This document shows positions 12,338-22,489 of a stretch of DNA of 64,000 nt, in pieces. Each line of letters opens with the position of its first letter. Position 1 is the stretch's first letter. Source of the stretch: Otis tarda. Taxonomy: Eukaryota > Chordata > Aves > Otidiformes > Otididae. The stretch lies in NCBI GenBank assembly GCA_026413225.1, contig CM048557.1:1674001-1738000 (forward strand). The letters run 5' to 3'. The notes below the pieces were generated by a model. The model had not been told where the DNA came from. It did not search any database and saw nothing but the letters and a program-made list of their open reading frames with translations. The position numbers and the translations under genes are program-made.

Positions 12338-15099
12338 TTTTAATTAAAGATGGAAATTAAGAATTAAATAGTTCTGTAACAGATTTACAGAAGCAAGATC
12401 ACTAGCTGAGGATGACCCTTATTTTCTAGTTTTGTCATAAGAATTTCTCTCATCATTACATTTCAACAATACAAAGGAGGAGGAAAATATTATCTGAAGA
12501 ATCCTTTTCCAAAAAAGCTGTACAGTCTTCTACCAACCAGACTGAAGATCATGGCCCAACACAGACTATCAACAGTGCCTCTCAGAATATAGTGTGTTTT
12601 GCAGAAAAATGAGAAAGTTTTCTCATTCAAATTTTAAGATGCATGTCTGGAATGCAGGGCAAATACTGATTTTTGTGCTGGTCAGGGAAACCTAGTTCAA
12701 TTGATTTATCCTGCTCCGGTTGGTAAGTCTTGTTCTTATTCCCTTTCTGAGACAATTCTGCACTTGCACTGCTGTATTTTTTATTATCTATATCATCTCA
12801 GACATTCTTGTTGAATGGCTAGAGAATCCAGGCAAGTCAAAGATACTTGCAGCCAAAGGAAGGTGCTATAAAAAGCTATGGCCAGCATCTCCATTTCTAT
12901 TAATATTTCACAAACTTCAAGACTATATAAGACTATATAAAGTCCTACTTATTTTCACTGCATAATATGGAAAATAAATACCAGAGCTTTAAAAACATAA
13001 TAAAAAAGACTCTTTTCAGACTGACAGCTTCCAGTGTATTCACAGAAATACATCGTTTCACCAGACTAAATGGGAGCATTTCAAATGGAGTTCATTAGTT
13101 GATCTTGGCAAGCCTTGATTACTCTCATCAGCTTTCTTCTAGCTTACAGAATGTACAAGGGGCTGTGTACCATGCAGTATGTTGAGAACTAATGGCATTT
13201 TAATTGCATTGGATATTAACAAAATCCCTTTTCAACTGCAAGCTTTTAATTATTTAATTTGTCTCTTAATTTATCATAAGGAAACAACTAATTAGCTTTC
13301 ACTTCTCCTGGGCAGAAGTTTCTTTGTAGAAGACTTAAGTACAGTCCATAGAGTCTAGTTTAACAGCACTGCACCTTCACTGGGAGATTGTATTTGGAAC
13401 ATGGAACGGAAATACAGACAGAAAACAAACCTGAAGTAGCTAGATACCATTTTTGAAGCTTTTAATAGTTAAATAATCAATGCATTCTACTGCTGTCCCC
13501 CAAATCAGATGTAAGATAATTAGTATTATGAAATAGCAACAGTATTCTGGAGCAGAAACTATTAATTGTCACCAAAGGGCTGGGTTATACAGAGCAATCA
13601 GTGAATAGGTGGAGAGTACTCAACTGTTACTGAAATACTACTTAAATAAATGTGTTAATTATACTTTTTAAAAATGGTACCAAAAATTGAGTGCAGAGAT
13701 GGCCCCCCTCATGATGAGACTATTGTTACAATCTGAGAGAAGATATAATTAAAACTCCCCCCTTGAGGACACTGAAAGTGAAAGTGGATATCTCTCTCCA
13801 GTTTAGGGATTTAAGGACTGCTGCTAGAGAGCTACCCTTTAAAGACAAAGATATGGATTCCTTTCAAGTATAAATACAATAGTTAATAGTATGCTTTACT
13901 GATTACTGTCCAAATGCTCTCTGCACTAAGGTGGATGTTAAATCGTATTACCAATGTCCTAAAATATACTGACCCTAGCTGTTGAAATCAAATGAGAAGG
14001 CAGAAAAGATATTTGCAAACCCACATGGATGATACAGAAAAATTAAATGCAAAAATAAAATTACCCTAATGATGAGCCTCAGCCCATGAGCTGGAGTACA
14101 CAACTAGATTTGTAGCCTCAAAACTGCAGAGGAGCAACTGCGACCACTTAAACTTGCACTAGCTTTTAAATTTTTCACAGAAGCTAAATCAAGTACTTGT
14201 TTTAGAAAGTGCTGTAATATCATTTTATTTATCCTAAGCAACTGACATAGTAAACTTCCAATGTCTTAATTCTTACCTTAGGAAAATCTTATCTTCCTTT
14301 GAAAGACCAAATTTTACTATCTTTAGCTTCCAACCATTGGAACCTGTTCTGTCTTCAAGATAACCTAAGTCTCTCTGTGGAAACACTGATATGCTTTGAG
14401 TCACCTTGCCGCTTCCTCTTAGCTAAACCGAACAGAGTGATCTCCATAAACATTATATAGCAGAGTGTGTTTTCTAGCCCCAGAACTTCTGTGGCTTCTT
14501 TATAGTTCTCCCTTGTATTTCTAATCAGTTATGAAGTGTGGACACCAGGCCTGGAGTCAGTGTCCTATCAGCATTCTCATCACTGCAGAATTACTTCTCA
14601 GCCTTTACTTACACTTCTTTTTATATCTCTCTTACACTCTCACAAATAAAAGCATTAGCTTTTTAAAGTAAGAAACTGCAAAAGTACCTCATTATGAGGC
14701 TGTTATAATCAATGAGCCACTACCCCCTTTTCTGAGTTGCTACTTCCAATAAAACTAAACAAAACTAAACAAAAAAAAGCTTTCTATTTCTTTTTCTTAA
14801 ATAGGTTACTTTGCATTTGACCCTACTAAAATGGATCAACCCTTTTGACTGAGGTAATTCAGTAACAGTACTTCTGCCTTAGAAACAAATAATTTATTGC
14901 AAGCTCAGAAAATATAATACAAGTTTTATAACTTCCTGAGGTAGATGACATTGAGATCAAATGTAAACATAGCTTCCTGACTCTGTGCAAAGAAAGCAAG
15001 GATAAATCTGGTTCTGTTCTGTTAGTAAACAGATTACTCACATTTCAGACACAGAAACAGCTTTTGAACTTTCTGAAATGCCTGCTGAGTAAGAATTAC
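12338..15099. other. Intron of GALNTL6, no element recognised
   Basis: AT-rich sequence without recognisable coding or repeat content. A small tandem duplication of GACTATATAA is at about 12921-12940. The stretch 13190-13310 is unusually dense in TAATTA/TTAATT-type motifs. Immediately below 15100 is the donor of the lectin exon. Confidence 0.5.
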
Positions 15100-15264
15100 C
15101 TGAGTAAACTGCCAGTAAAGCTTCATTCTCTTGGCTTTGGCATAATTGCATTCAATGAGCCTGGGCCTGCTGTTCACATCCACCAGGCATCTGTTGTCAT
15201 CATCGTCGATAGTGGGACTCAGAACACCCACATGGAGCTGCTGATTGCTTGTGTAATAAACATT
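15100..15264 (-). CDS. GALNTL6: GALNTL6 internal exon (lectin beta repeat)
   Basis: This 165-bp exon encodes 55 residues in phase 0, starting NVYYTSNQQLHVGVLS and ending KLYWQFTQ. It is the second repeat of the ricin-type lectin domain. The CLD position reads CLVDV, its cysteine partner is in RPRLIEC, and the QxW-type position reads YWQF. A DDDD run precedes NRCLVD. The acceptor is CTTCCTGTTGCAG|AAT and the donor CAG|GTAATT. The open frame continues past both splice sites (15034-15420), but the flanks do not resemble the family, so I end the exon at the splice sites. The remaining C-terminal part (about 48 residues, gamma repeat) should be encoded further along the minus strand. I did not find it down to position 1, so the next intron probably exceeds 15 kb. 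Confidence 0.88.
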
Positions 15265-15724
15265 CTGCAACAGGAAGCACAAACAAGATTTGTGGCCTCT
15301 AGATAGAAGCAGCACTTTTACCAAAAAGCTAATGGCAAAGATAAATATGCTGATTAGCAGTAGGCTGACCCCATAGTGACTTTGAAGTAATTTCCTTTCA
15401 TGCAGGAGGCAATACAACATTTTAAAATTTGTTCTAAATTAACAGTTAATTGTTACCAACATGTAAGTGTTGGTTAATTACTTAATAGGAAATTTGCAAA
15501 CAAAACTGATTGTTCTATCATTGTGTGCCTTTTCATTTCTGTTTCCTATGGTCATGCAGCACAGGTCTTCAAAGAGTAAGTCCCCCCTCGAGCAGGAAGT
15601 GGGGTTAGTCTAATGAGAGTTGATGGCAATCCTCAAACTATTTCATCTGAGTATGATACCTAACTGGAGAGGTAAGAAAACGAACAGCAGCACAGCAATT
15701 CAGCAGGAAGGATCTCAATCTTTT
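15265..15724. other. Intron between lectin exon and CR1 tail
   Basis: The acceptor of the 15100-15264 exon (minus strand) lies at its left edge, with a pyrimidine-rich tract on the minus strand. The remainder is unique-looking sequence with no feature seen. Confidence 0.5.
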
Positions 15725-16144
15725 ATAGAATCATAGAATCATAGAATGGTTAGAGTTGGAAGGGACCTTCAAAGGTCATCTAGTCCAACCCCCCTGCAAG
15801 AGCAGGGACATCCCTGACTAGATCAGGTTGCTCAGAGCCTCATCCAGCCTGGCCTTGAACACTTCCAGGGATGGGGCATCCACCACCTCTCTGGGCAACC
15901 TGTTCCAGTGCTCTACAACTCTCATTGTAAAAAATTTTTTTCTAATATCTAATCTAAACCTAGCTCCTTCTAATTTAAACCCATTACCCCTTGTCCTATC
16001 ACAACAGGCCCTACTGAACAGTTTCTCCCCATCTTTCCTGTAGGCCCCCTTGAGGTATTGGAAGACCGCTATCAGGTCTCCCCGGAGCCTCCTCTTCTCC
16101 AGGCTGAACAGCCCCAACTCTCTCAGCCTGTCCTCATAGGAGAG
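15725..16144 (-). mobile_element. CR1 LINE 3' end, young copy
   Basis: Read on the minus strand this is the end of CR1 ORF2 ([13 protein letters not shown] onward to DEALSNLI) and the short 3' UTR, closing with CATAGAAT-type octamers at 15725-15748. It is 5'-truncated at about 420 bp. Compared with the copies at 50267 and 56542 I see essentially one difference (GGGACCTTC instead of GGGACGTTC), so it belongs to the same recently active subfamily. It is in the sense orientation relative to GALNTL6. Confidence 0.95.
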
Positions 16145-16309
16145 AGAAAGACAAATTGTTCTACAAACAAAGGCTGAAAGCCAAATCTGAGGCAGCTAAC
16201 CAGAATCCAGTATACACAATAAAAACTTATTAGCAGTTGGTGACAGACAGATACATGGTGGGAGAGAGAACAGCATGGCCATGCTTCAGACTATTTGTTC
16301 TCATTTTAT

Positions 16310-16402
16310 TTTGTATATGTCAATACACACAGACACAAGAGACTGGAAAAAGGGACCAGACACCAGCTGCTCTGGATCTGTAGCAAAGGAGTGCTTTCAT
16401 AG
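16310..16402. repeat. Donor segment of a templated duplication
   Basis: This 93-bp segment reappears at 17674-17766 with two differences (TAGCAAAG versus TGGCAAGG). The second copy is placed between two copies of another 115-bp segment, so this location looks like the original and the other like the copy. Confidence 0.9.
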
Positions 16403-17561
16403 GCCTCAGTGACTACACTTAAGACAGAAGGCATGAGACTATTACACAAATTCTTTCCACTCTGTTTAACTACAAACAGATATGTAGGAGGTTTCTCTAG
16501 AAGATAGAAAAATAAGGGGAAGGAAGGTCAGCTTGCCAGAGTTGATAAGGTATCCTCTTGAAGATAACAGGTTACATATAAGCCCAGAAAGATAATGTGG
16601 GACTATGTCAGCATTGTCTGTTTGCTAAACACAAATAGAATTTATTTTGCCAGAATCAGACCTTTATCTTGAAAGGATGGTGAGCAAGATGAAATGGCAA
16701 CATCATGCTTTAGTAGTGGCCTTATCGGATAAAGTTCGGTTTAAGGCTTTGACAACACTAGTGGTATCAGAGTCACAACAAACAAGAGCTGGACGGAAGC
16801 ACCAAATTAATGTCCCCATCATCTTACTGTATCCATTCTATATGTCTGTACCAAAATGGAGCTGGAAATTATGCTGTGTGTATTTAGGAATCTTTTCTGT
16901 TCCCAGAGGCTGATGGTACTATCTCCTGGTATCTGTTCATTGTTGATGTTGTAGCTTGTTTTATATGTGCATATTCTTATTTGTGCATATTCTATTCTTA
17001 TTTGTTTAATTCTTTTCACCCCACAGAAATTACAACAGAAATCTGAGCTCTCTGAACCGAGGTGAGTCTAGGTTTTAGGAGTCTGAACAGAGAGAAGTTG
17101 AATAGTTCAGTCATGAGAACTGAGAAGTTCTCTTCTCACAGGAGAAGAGAAGGGTAAATAAAAGGATCTAGCAGAGCACATTTCCAAAATGGTTGGTTAT
17201 TACTGGTTGGAGTAAACTGTAAGAACTGTGAAGGACTAACAAGACCACACCCCAACAGACTCCATCCATAAGTTAGATAATTAACATTCCTGCAAACAAA
17301 ACTGATGCTTTAGAAGAGCAATGAACATTTAGAATGCACTTTCTAGACAGGCCAACAGCAACTATTTTAGATACGTTTAAGATCTATCCAGATGCTTTTT
17401 TTTTTTTTTCAGAGAGAGACTGAGGTAGTGATATAGCAAGGTAGTAAGATCAAGATGATCTTTAAAGGGGATTTTTAGGACACATTAACGGTACAGATTA
17501 ACATTTTGTTGCAGCTCGTTTGCCTCTTACCTAAAATCACTACTAGAAAAATTAGAGGGAA
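16403..17561. other. Intron, no element recognised
   Basis: AT-rich unique sequence between the duplication donor and the duplicated block. It includes a run of about 12 T near 17397-17410 and nothing else recognised. Confidence 0.45.
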
Positions 17562-17676
17562 ATTGTCAGTTATTTGCATTTTTTACTAATAGAAAGTGAT
17601 TTGTTAATTCTGGTTTTTCAGCTCATTGTCACCACAGAAAACATGGTAGAAGAAAATCAGGGGTATTTGCATGTTT
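17562..17676. repeat. 115-bp duplicated unit, first copy
   Basis: This matches 17788-17902 over 115 bp with three single-base differences and no gaps. The unit begins ATTGTCAGTTATTTGC and ends TTTGCATGTTT. The last three T bases are shared with the start of the inserted 93-bp segment, giving a 3-bp microhomology at the junction. Confidence 0.92.
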
Positions 17677-17766
17677 GTATATGTCAATACACACAGACAC
17701 AAGAGACTGGAAAAAGGGACCAGACACCAGCTGCTCTGGATCTGTGGCAAGGGAGTGCTTTCATAG
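17674..17766. repeat. Templated insertion: copy of 16310-16402
   Basis: This 93-bp copy of sequence lying 1,364 bp to the left is inserted between the two 115-bp units. Just after it, AGCACTCCTTT (17765-17775) is complementary to the AGGAGTGCT inside the insert, so the join also contains a short snap-back. A short CTCAGTTATTTC then precedes the second unit. Confidence 0.9.
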
Positions 17767-17787
17767 CACTCCTTTCTCAGTTATTTC

Positions 17788-17902
17788 ATTGTCAGTTATT
17801 TGCATTTTTTACTAATAGGAAGTGATTTGTTAATTCTGGTTTTTCAGCTCATTGTCACCACAGAAAATATGGTAGAAGAAAATCAGGGGGATTTGCATGT
17901 TT
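17788..17902. repeat. 115-bp duplicated unit, second copy
   Basis: Second copy of the 17562-17676 unit, offset by 226 bp. The three differences are AGGAAG for AGAAAG, AATATGG for AACATGG and GGGGGAT for GGGGTAT. Confidence 0.92.
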
Positions 17903-18988
17903 TCTTTTCTTAATGATACACATCAGTAACTGAAAACAAATGAGCAGGCTTGGCTGTAACACTATAGCGCAGGGTTTTTTGTGCAAAAAAAAAAAAAGTG
18001 GTGTACCTGCAAACCCTCAGGGCTGAGCTGTTTTTGTTAGCTCAGTCTCCTTAGCCTTTCTGTGTGTCCTGAAGGTGATCTTTTCATCTTCCCGGATAAA
18101 GCAAGCCCAATTCACAGTGCAACTCCACCAGCTTTTTTTTTTTTATGTCAAATCAGCAATGGTTCAGCCTGAGCATCTTTCTAGGCAGAAGCAGAATGAT
18201 GGCTCTGGCTGGGGGAATTACCTAATTCTGTTTGTTGGCAAAACTGTACAGAAATAGAACAATCAAATGCAATTATGCTTAATAGAGATAATTAGCAGGT
18301 TGTTGCTTCTCTTTAGAGAGCTCACCCTACCTGCTAATATAACTTCCTTTTTCATTATGGATCAGTTTAGCAAAAGAGGTGTGAAATCTTTTATTGTCAC
18401 CCAGTATTGGGAAAGCACCTTCAGCTCTTAAGTGGCATGTAAAAATAAGCTCACCCTGAAAGAGACTGTGGTACAGTGGCAGGTAGTCCTTCTAACTAGG
18501 CTCCTTCAGGATGTTGCTTTGCTTATCCAGTAATATGGATATTATTTAATTCTATACATTCATTATTATACATATGTATCTTATCCAGTAATACCATATC
18601 TTATTTCAAAATTTAAAACACTGCACAACCTGGTGCAATGACTGCTATGTTTTTCCACTGGATGATCACATCAAAAGCACATACTCTCTACAAATTCTAC
18701 TTCAGCAGCATGCTAGCAAACAGTGAGGTATGGGTTTATATTGCACTTGGACAGAAAAGTTTTCCTAAAGCCTGTGAATAGTGCCTGGCTCCTTTCCCCT
18801 AGTCTGAGAATAAACAGTCCTGCACTGAGACAGCATAATAGTAACTATGTCAGGATGAAGGGAGAGCATCCATTCTGTAAAACAGAATTAACTATGATAC
18901 TACTGATTAAACTCAAAATGCTCTTCTACTCTGAAGCCTAAAGTGATTAAACATGAAACCATGGTAAAGTGTCCTTTTAAATAATTCC
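17903..18988. other. Intron, no element recognised
   Basis: AT-rich sequence with an A run near 17984-17996 and a T run near 18134-18143. No gene is seen. The last five bases (ATTCC, 18984-18988) are the left target duplication of the LTR that follows. Confidence 0.45.
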
Positions 18989-19162
18989 TGCTCTGATTTT
19001 GTTTAGTGAGGGGGGGCCTAAAGTGGTAGCTTCTGTAGGAAACTGCTAGAAGTTGCTCCCCTTTGTTCAGTGGGCTCAGCCAGGCCTAGGGCGGACCCGC
19101 TGCTGGCCAAGGCCGAGCCAATTGGTAGCAGAATGTTCCGTTTTATCGCCTCTGCGATAACG

Positions 19163-19170
19163 TATTTAAG
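19163..19170 (+). promoter_or_regulatory. TATA-like box of the solo LTR
   Basis: TATTTAAG, about 175 bp into the LTR and upstream of the polyadenylation signal, where the U3 promoter would be expected. Activity is not shown by sequence. Confidence 0.4.
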
Positions 19171-19489
19171 TAGGGGAAAACAGGAGGAAAAAAAAAGAAG
19201 AGAAGATGTGAAGAAGCTGAGCAGGGGTAGAGAGAGGGAGGTACGAGCTTTGTAGGCCTTGCAGACCTCACCCTCTGGCCTCCCACTGGGTGGCTGACTG
19301 GGCCCAACTCAGCCCAGCCCAGCTGCAAGAAGTGGAGAGGAGATGAGATGTGAAGAGAACCTGAGAAGCATCAGCCAGCCTGTTGTGAAGAATTTTTCTT
19401 GTGAGAGAAACAGCTGCAGACACCAAGGTCAGTGAAGAAGGAGGGGGAGGAGTAATGTGGCTCCTGGCCAAGATTCCCCTGCAGCCTGT

Positions 19490-19740
19490 GGTGACGACCA
19501 TGGTGGAGCAGGCTGTCCCTCTGCAGACCATGGAGGTCCACGGAGGGGCAGAGATCCACCTGCAGCCCATGGAGGACCCCACAATGGGGCAGGTGGATGC
19601 CTGAAGGAGGCTGTGGCCCATGGAGAGCTTGCTGGGCCAGCCATTCTGGAGAGACTGCACCCCATGGAAGAAATGACCCACGCCGGAGCAGTTTCACAAA
19701 GGACTGTGGCCCATGGGAGGGACCCCACAACGGAGCAGAG
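19490..19740 (+). repeat. Imperfect minisatellite inside the LTR
   Basis: Units built on GCAGCCCATGGAGGACC-like sequence recur with variable spacing (ACCATGG, CCCATGG and GACCATGG near 19498, 19528, 19566, 19616, 19662 and 19709). It explains the stacked open frames on both strands here. Confidence 0.65.
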
Positions 19741-19942
19741 GAGGAATGTGAGGAGTTCTTCCCCCAACCATGAAGCAGCGGAGTGAAACAACACGTGATG
19801 AACTGACCATAACCCCCATTCCTTCTTCCCCCCTGTGTTACTCAGTGGGGGGAAGGTGGTAGAGATAATGTTAAGCCTGGAAAGAGGGAGGGGTGGAGGA
19901 AGGTTATCTTGTTCTCTGTCTCATTATCTTGCTGTTTTTAGT

Positions 19943-19948
19943 AATAAA
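19943..19948 (+). promoter_or_regulatory. LTR polyadenylation signal AATAAA
   Basis: AATAAA on the plus strand, 182 bp before the LTR end. It is antisense to the host gene and so should not interrupt its transcript. Confidence 0.6.
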
Positions 19949-20130
19949 TGAATAGTTTTCCCCAAGTCAAGTCTGTTTTGCCCGTGACAGTAACTTTAAA
20001 GATTCCTCCCTGTCCTTATCTCAAACCTCGAGCCTTTTTCCTTATAATATCTCCCTCCATTCTCTTTGAGGGTGGGGGGAGTCAGAGAGAGACTGCATAG
20101 TCTGGTCCCGATCAGGGCTGAACTACAACA

Positions 20131-22055
20131 ATTCCATATATTAAGAAAATATCTTAATTGCTTTCACACTATATCTCCCTGTTTCTATTTGATTATTTTA
20201 ATTTTCCAAAATATTTTTGGGGTTTATTTTTCATTTTTTTAGTTTAAAGGTGGCACACATATTACCTTTCTAGAGTGAGCAGTAGGAGATTAACCAGCTG
20301 AGTTACATGAACTGAATTACCATCTCATAAGATACTTGTTAGGTATGGACATATATGACTTTTTATTGATCATATTTTAAATTGACCTGCAGGTAAAATA
20401 CAGTCTTTCAGATTAAAACCATGTTCATGTTTTATGATCTTGGTATAGCCCTATAAAAAACAGTTTGTACTTGTGATTTAAATCATTGTTAAACAGATAA
20501 ATGCCCACAGCAGTACTTCTTCATAAGGATGCTTTTAACAAGCTTCAACAAGTATGCTGTTTTGCAGTCCACTTCAGCACAAAATGGACAACTGAGGCAC
20601 TTTTGTTCAGAACACTTCAGAAGATACAAGAAAAATAGATTTTACCAGCATACCTGTTCCTACAATATTGCAACATCACCATCAACACAACAAGATAGAA
20701 ATTTTGCAGTAACTTAGGAAAGCAATTTTTCAACAATATCTCCTTGTTCAACGGACTGGAGCCAAGCATTTGCTTAATTCCACTTTAGTCAAGACACTTG
20801 CTGTATGCTGATTTACAGTATTCATTCAAAGATCCTTTGCACTTTCACTGAAGATGCACCGTGAGGAAAACATAACCACACAATTTCACATCACCATCAT
20901 ATACGTACTCCCTGAGGTGCTATTGAATTTCCACAGGAAAAATCTTGCTTGGATGTTGGTACTGAAGCATATGATTTTAAAAAAAAAAACCACCCCCCCC
21001 CCCCAAAAAAAAAAAGCCCAACACCCCCCCCCCCAAAACCACAAAACACCCCCCTCCCTTATTCTGTAACAAAATAAGCCTCCTTACATTTCATGAGTCT
21101 GTTCTAGCCCGCAGCACTTTACCATCTTTTTTTTTTTTCCACCATAACAGTACTGATGTACAAGTATGGCTCCTGGGCAACTGGAAGGGAACACCTTCGT
21201 TCCAGAAATCAGTTAGGTTTGATAAAAGGCACTTATCGTCTCAAAAAGTGAAATTTTAAGGATTGAGCATTACTCTCAGTTAGAAACTCTGTAAAAATGT
21301 AGGCAGGATTTGTGATCTGCAAAGTGCCAGAGTCAACACGGGGCCTGAGCCTTAGGCCCCACATCTCCTTCAACCACACTCTCCCCTGGTGCTTGTCAAG
21401 GGTGGATGGGTGCTGTTCACACACTGATGGGCTGGCTCCGGAGGCTGCCACTTGCTGCCCGCGTTCCCTGCCCCCCCTACGGGTCCAGCTGCGTTCAGTG
21501 TCCTCAAGAAACTACCTCTGGAAGCCCAGGGCTTGCAGTAGGTTGAAGTGATGCACAAGAAGTTCAAAACAAAACCTGGTGTTACTAATCTGGTGTTACT
21601 GGTTTACAGCAAGCAAATGATTAAAGTAACAGAAACTTCACCCCTAGGTCTGAACAAAAGCATATCAGTTGCCTTCAAAGCTTGACATAGCTCTCTGCCA
21701 CAAAGCTTCAGTGGTATACTGGTAACTAATCATCTTCATAACTAATCTTCCTCTGGACTGTAAAAGATGTTTGTGGGGTTTTTTTTTTTTTTAATATCTG
21801 CTGATAAACTTGGCCTGCAAATATCCTTGTGCCTGTAAAACGGCATCTTCCAACTAAAGGAAATTCTGCAGCTTTCTTGAATTTATTTTCCTAAAAGTAT
21901 CCTAAGGCCATTGCTTCATTTCCTGTTCACTGCACCTAATAATCTCTGTCTTCACATTAAGATAAAATATAAGACAAGCAAACTAAGATTGGTATCACAT
22001 TAATAGAACTAATAAAATGGTTCCCAAAATCTTCATAAGGTGAAAGAGTGAGATG
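20131..22055. other. Intron with low-complexity C/A tract
   Basis: AT-rich sequence with poly-A and poly-C runs at 20978-21054, and T runs at about 21126-21138 and 21780-21792. No gene is recognised. Confidence 0.5.
20978..21054. repeat. Alternating poly-A and poly-C low-complexity tract
   Basis: An A run is followed by C12 (20993-21004), A11, C11 (21024-21034), then short A/C blocks and C6 (21049-21054). The GALNTL6 transcript, read from the minus strand, would carry the matching G runs. Confidence 0.9.
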
Positions 22056-22489
22056 TAGAATCATAGAATGGTTTGGGTTGGAAGGGACCCTAAAGGTAAT
22101 ACAGTCCAACCCTGCCCTGCAATGACCAGGGACACCTTCCACCAGATCAGGTTGCTCAAAGCCCTGTCCAGCCTGGCCCTGAACACTTCCAGGGATGGGA
22201 CAACTTCTCTGGGCAACCTGTTCCAGTGCTTCACCACCCTCACAGTAAAGAATGTCTTCCTTATGTCTAATCTGAATCTATCCTCTCCTCTTTTAGCTTA
22301 AAACTGCTACCCCTTATCCTGTCACTAGAACCCCTGATAAAGAGTCATTCCCCATCTTTCCTGCAGGTCCCCTTTAGGTACTGGAAGGCCGCTATAAGGT
22401 CTCCCTGGATCCTCCTCTTCTCCAGGCTGAACAGCCCCAACTCTCTCAGCCTGTCCTCACAGGACAGGTGCTCCAGCCCCCCTGATCAT
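22056..22489 (-). mobile_element. CR1 LINE 3' fragment, older copy
   Basis: A minus-strand CR1 tail: octamer end TAGAATCATAGAATGG, then 3' UTR and the C-terminal part of ORF2 (LFSLEEKRIQ-like, then [14 protein letters not shown]). Several substitutions and small gaps separate it from the 15725 copy, for example PREVVPSLE where the young copies read [11 protein letters not shown]. It is therefore older or of another subfamily. It is 5'-truncated at about 434 bp. Confidence 0.92.

Larger units (their letters stand above)
18989..20130 (+). mobile_element. Solo LTR of an avian endogenous retrovirus, 1,142 bp
   Basis: It begins TGCTCTGA and ends CTACAACA, and is flanked by the direct repeat ATTCC on both sides (18984-18988 and 20131-20135). 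TG...CA ends with a 5-bp target duplication are the signature of retroviral integration. There is no internal gag or pol sequence, so this is a solo LTR left by recombination between two LTRs. A TATA-like TATTTAAG at 19163-19170 and AATAAA at 19943-19948 set the orientation as plus, antisense to GALNTL6. The middle is GC-rich with repeated CCCATGG-containing units. A 5-bp duplication fits the ERVL class in birds, but the class is inferred. Open frames inside (19268-19794) are by-products of GC-rich repeats. Confidence 0.88.

Noticed and set aside
15034..15420. 128-codon minus-strand frame taken as a whole gene with a membrane segment
   Set aside because: Only 15264-15100 is coding. The hydrophobic N-terminal part is upstream of a good splice acceptor and is intron sequence.
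15818..16117. 99-codon minus-strand frame as a gene
   Set aside because: It is the C-terminus of CR1 ORF2 in a truncated LINE.
19268..19794. Several 60-137 codon open frames on both strands
   Set aside because: They arise from GC-rich CCCATGG minisatellite sequence inside a solo LTR and overlap each other in conflicting frames.
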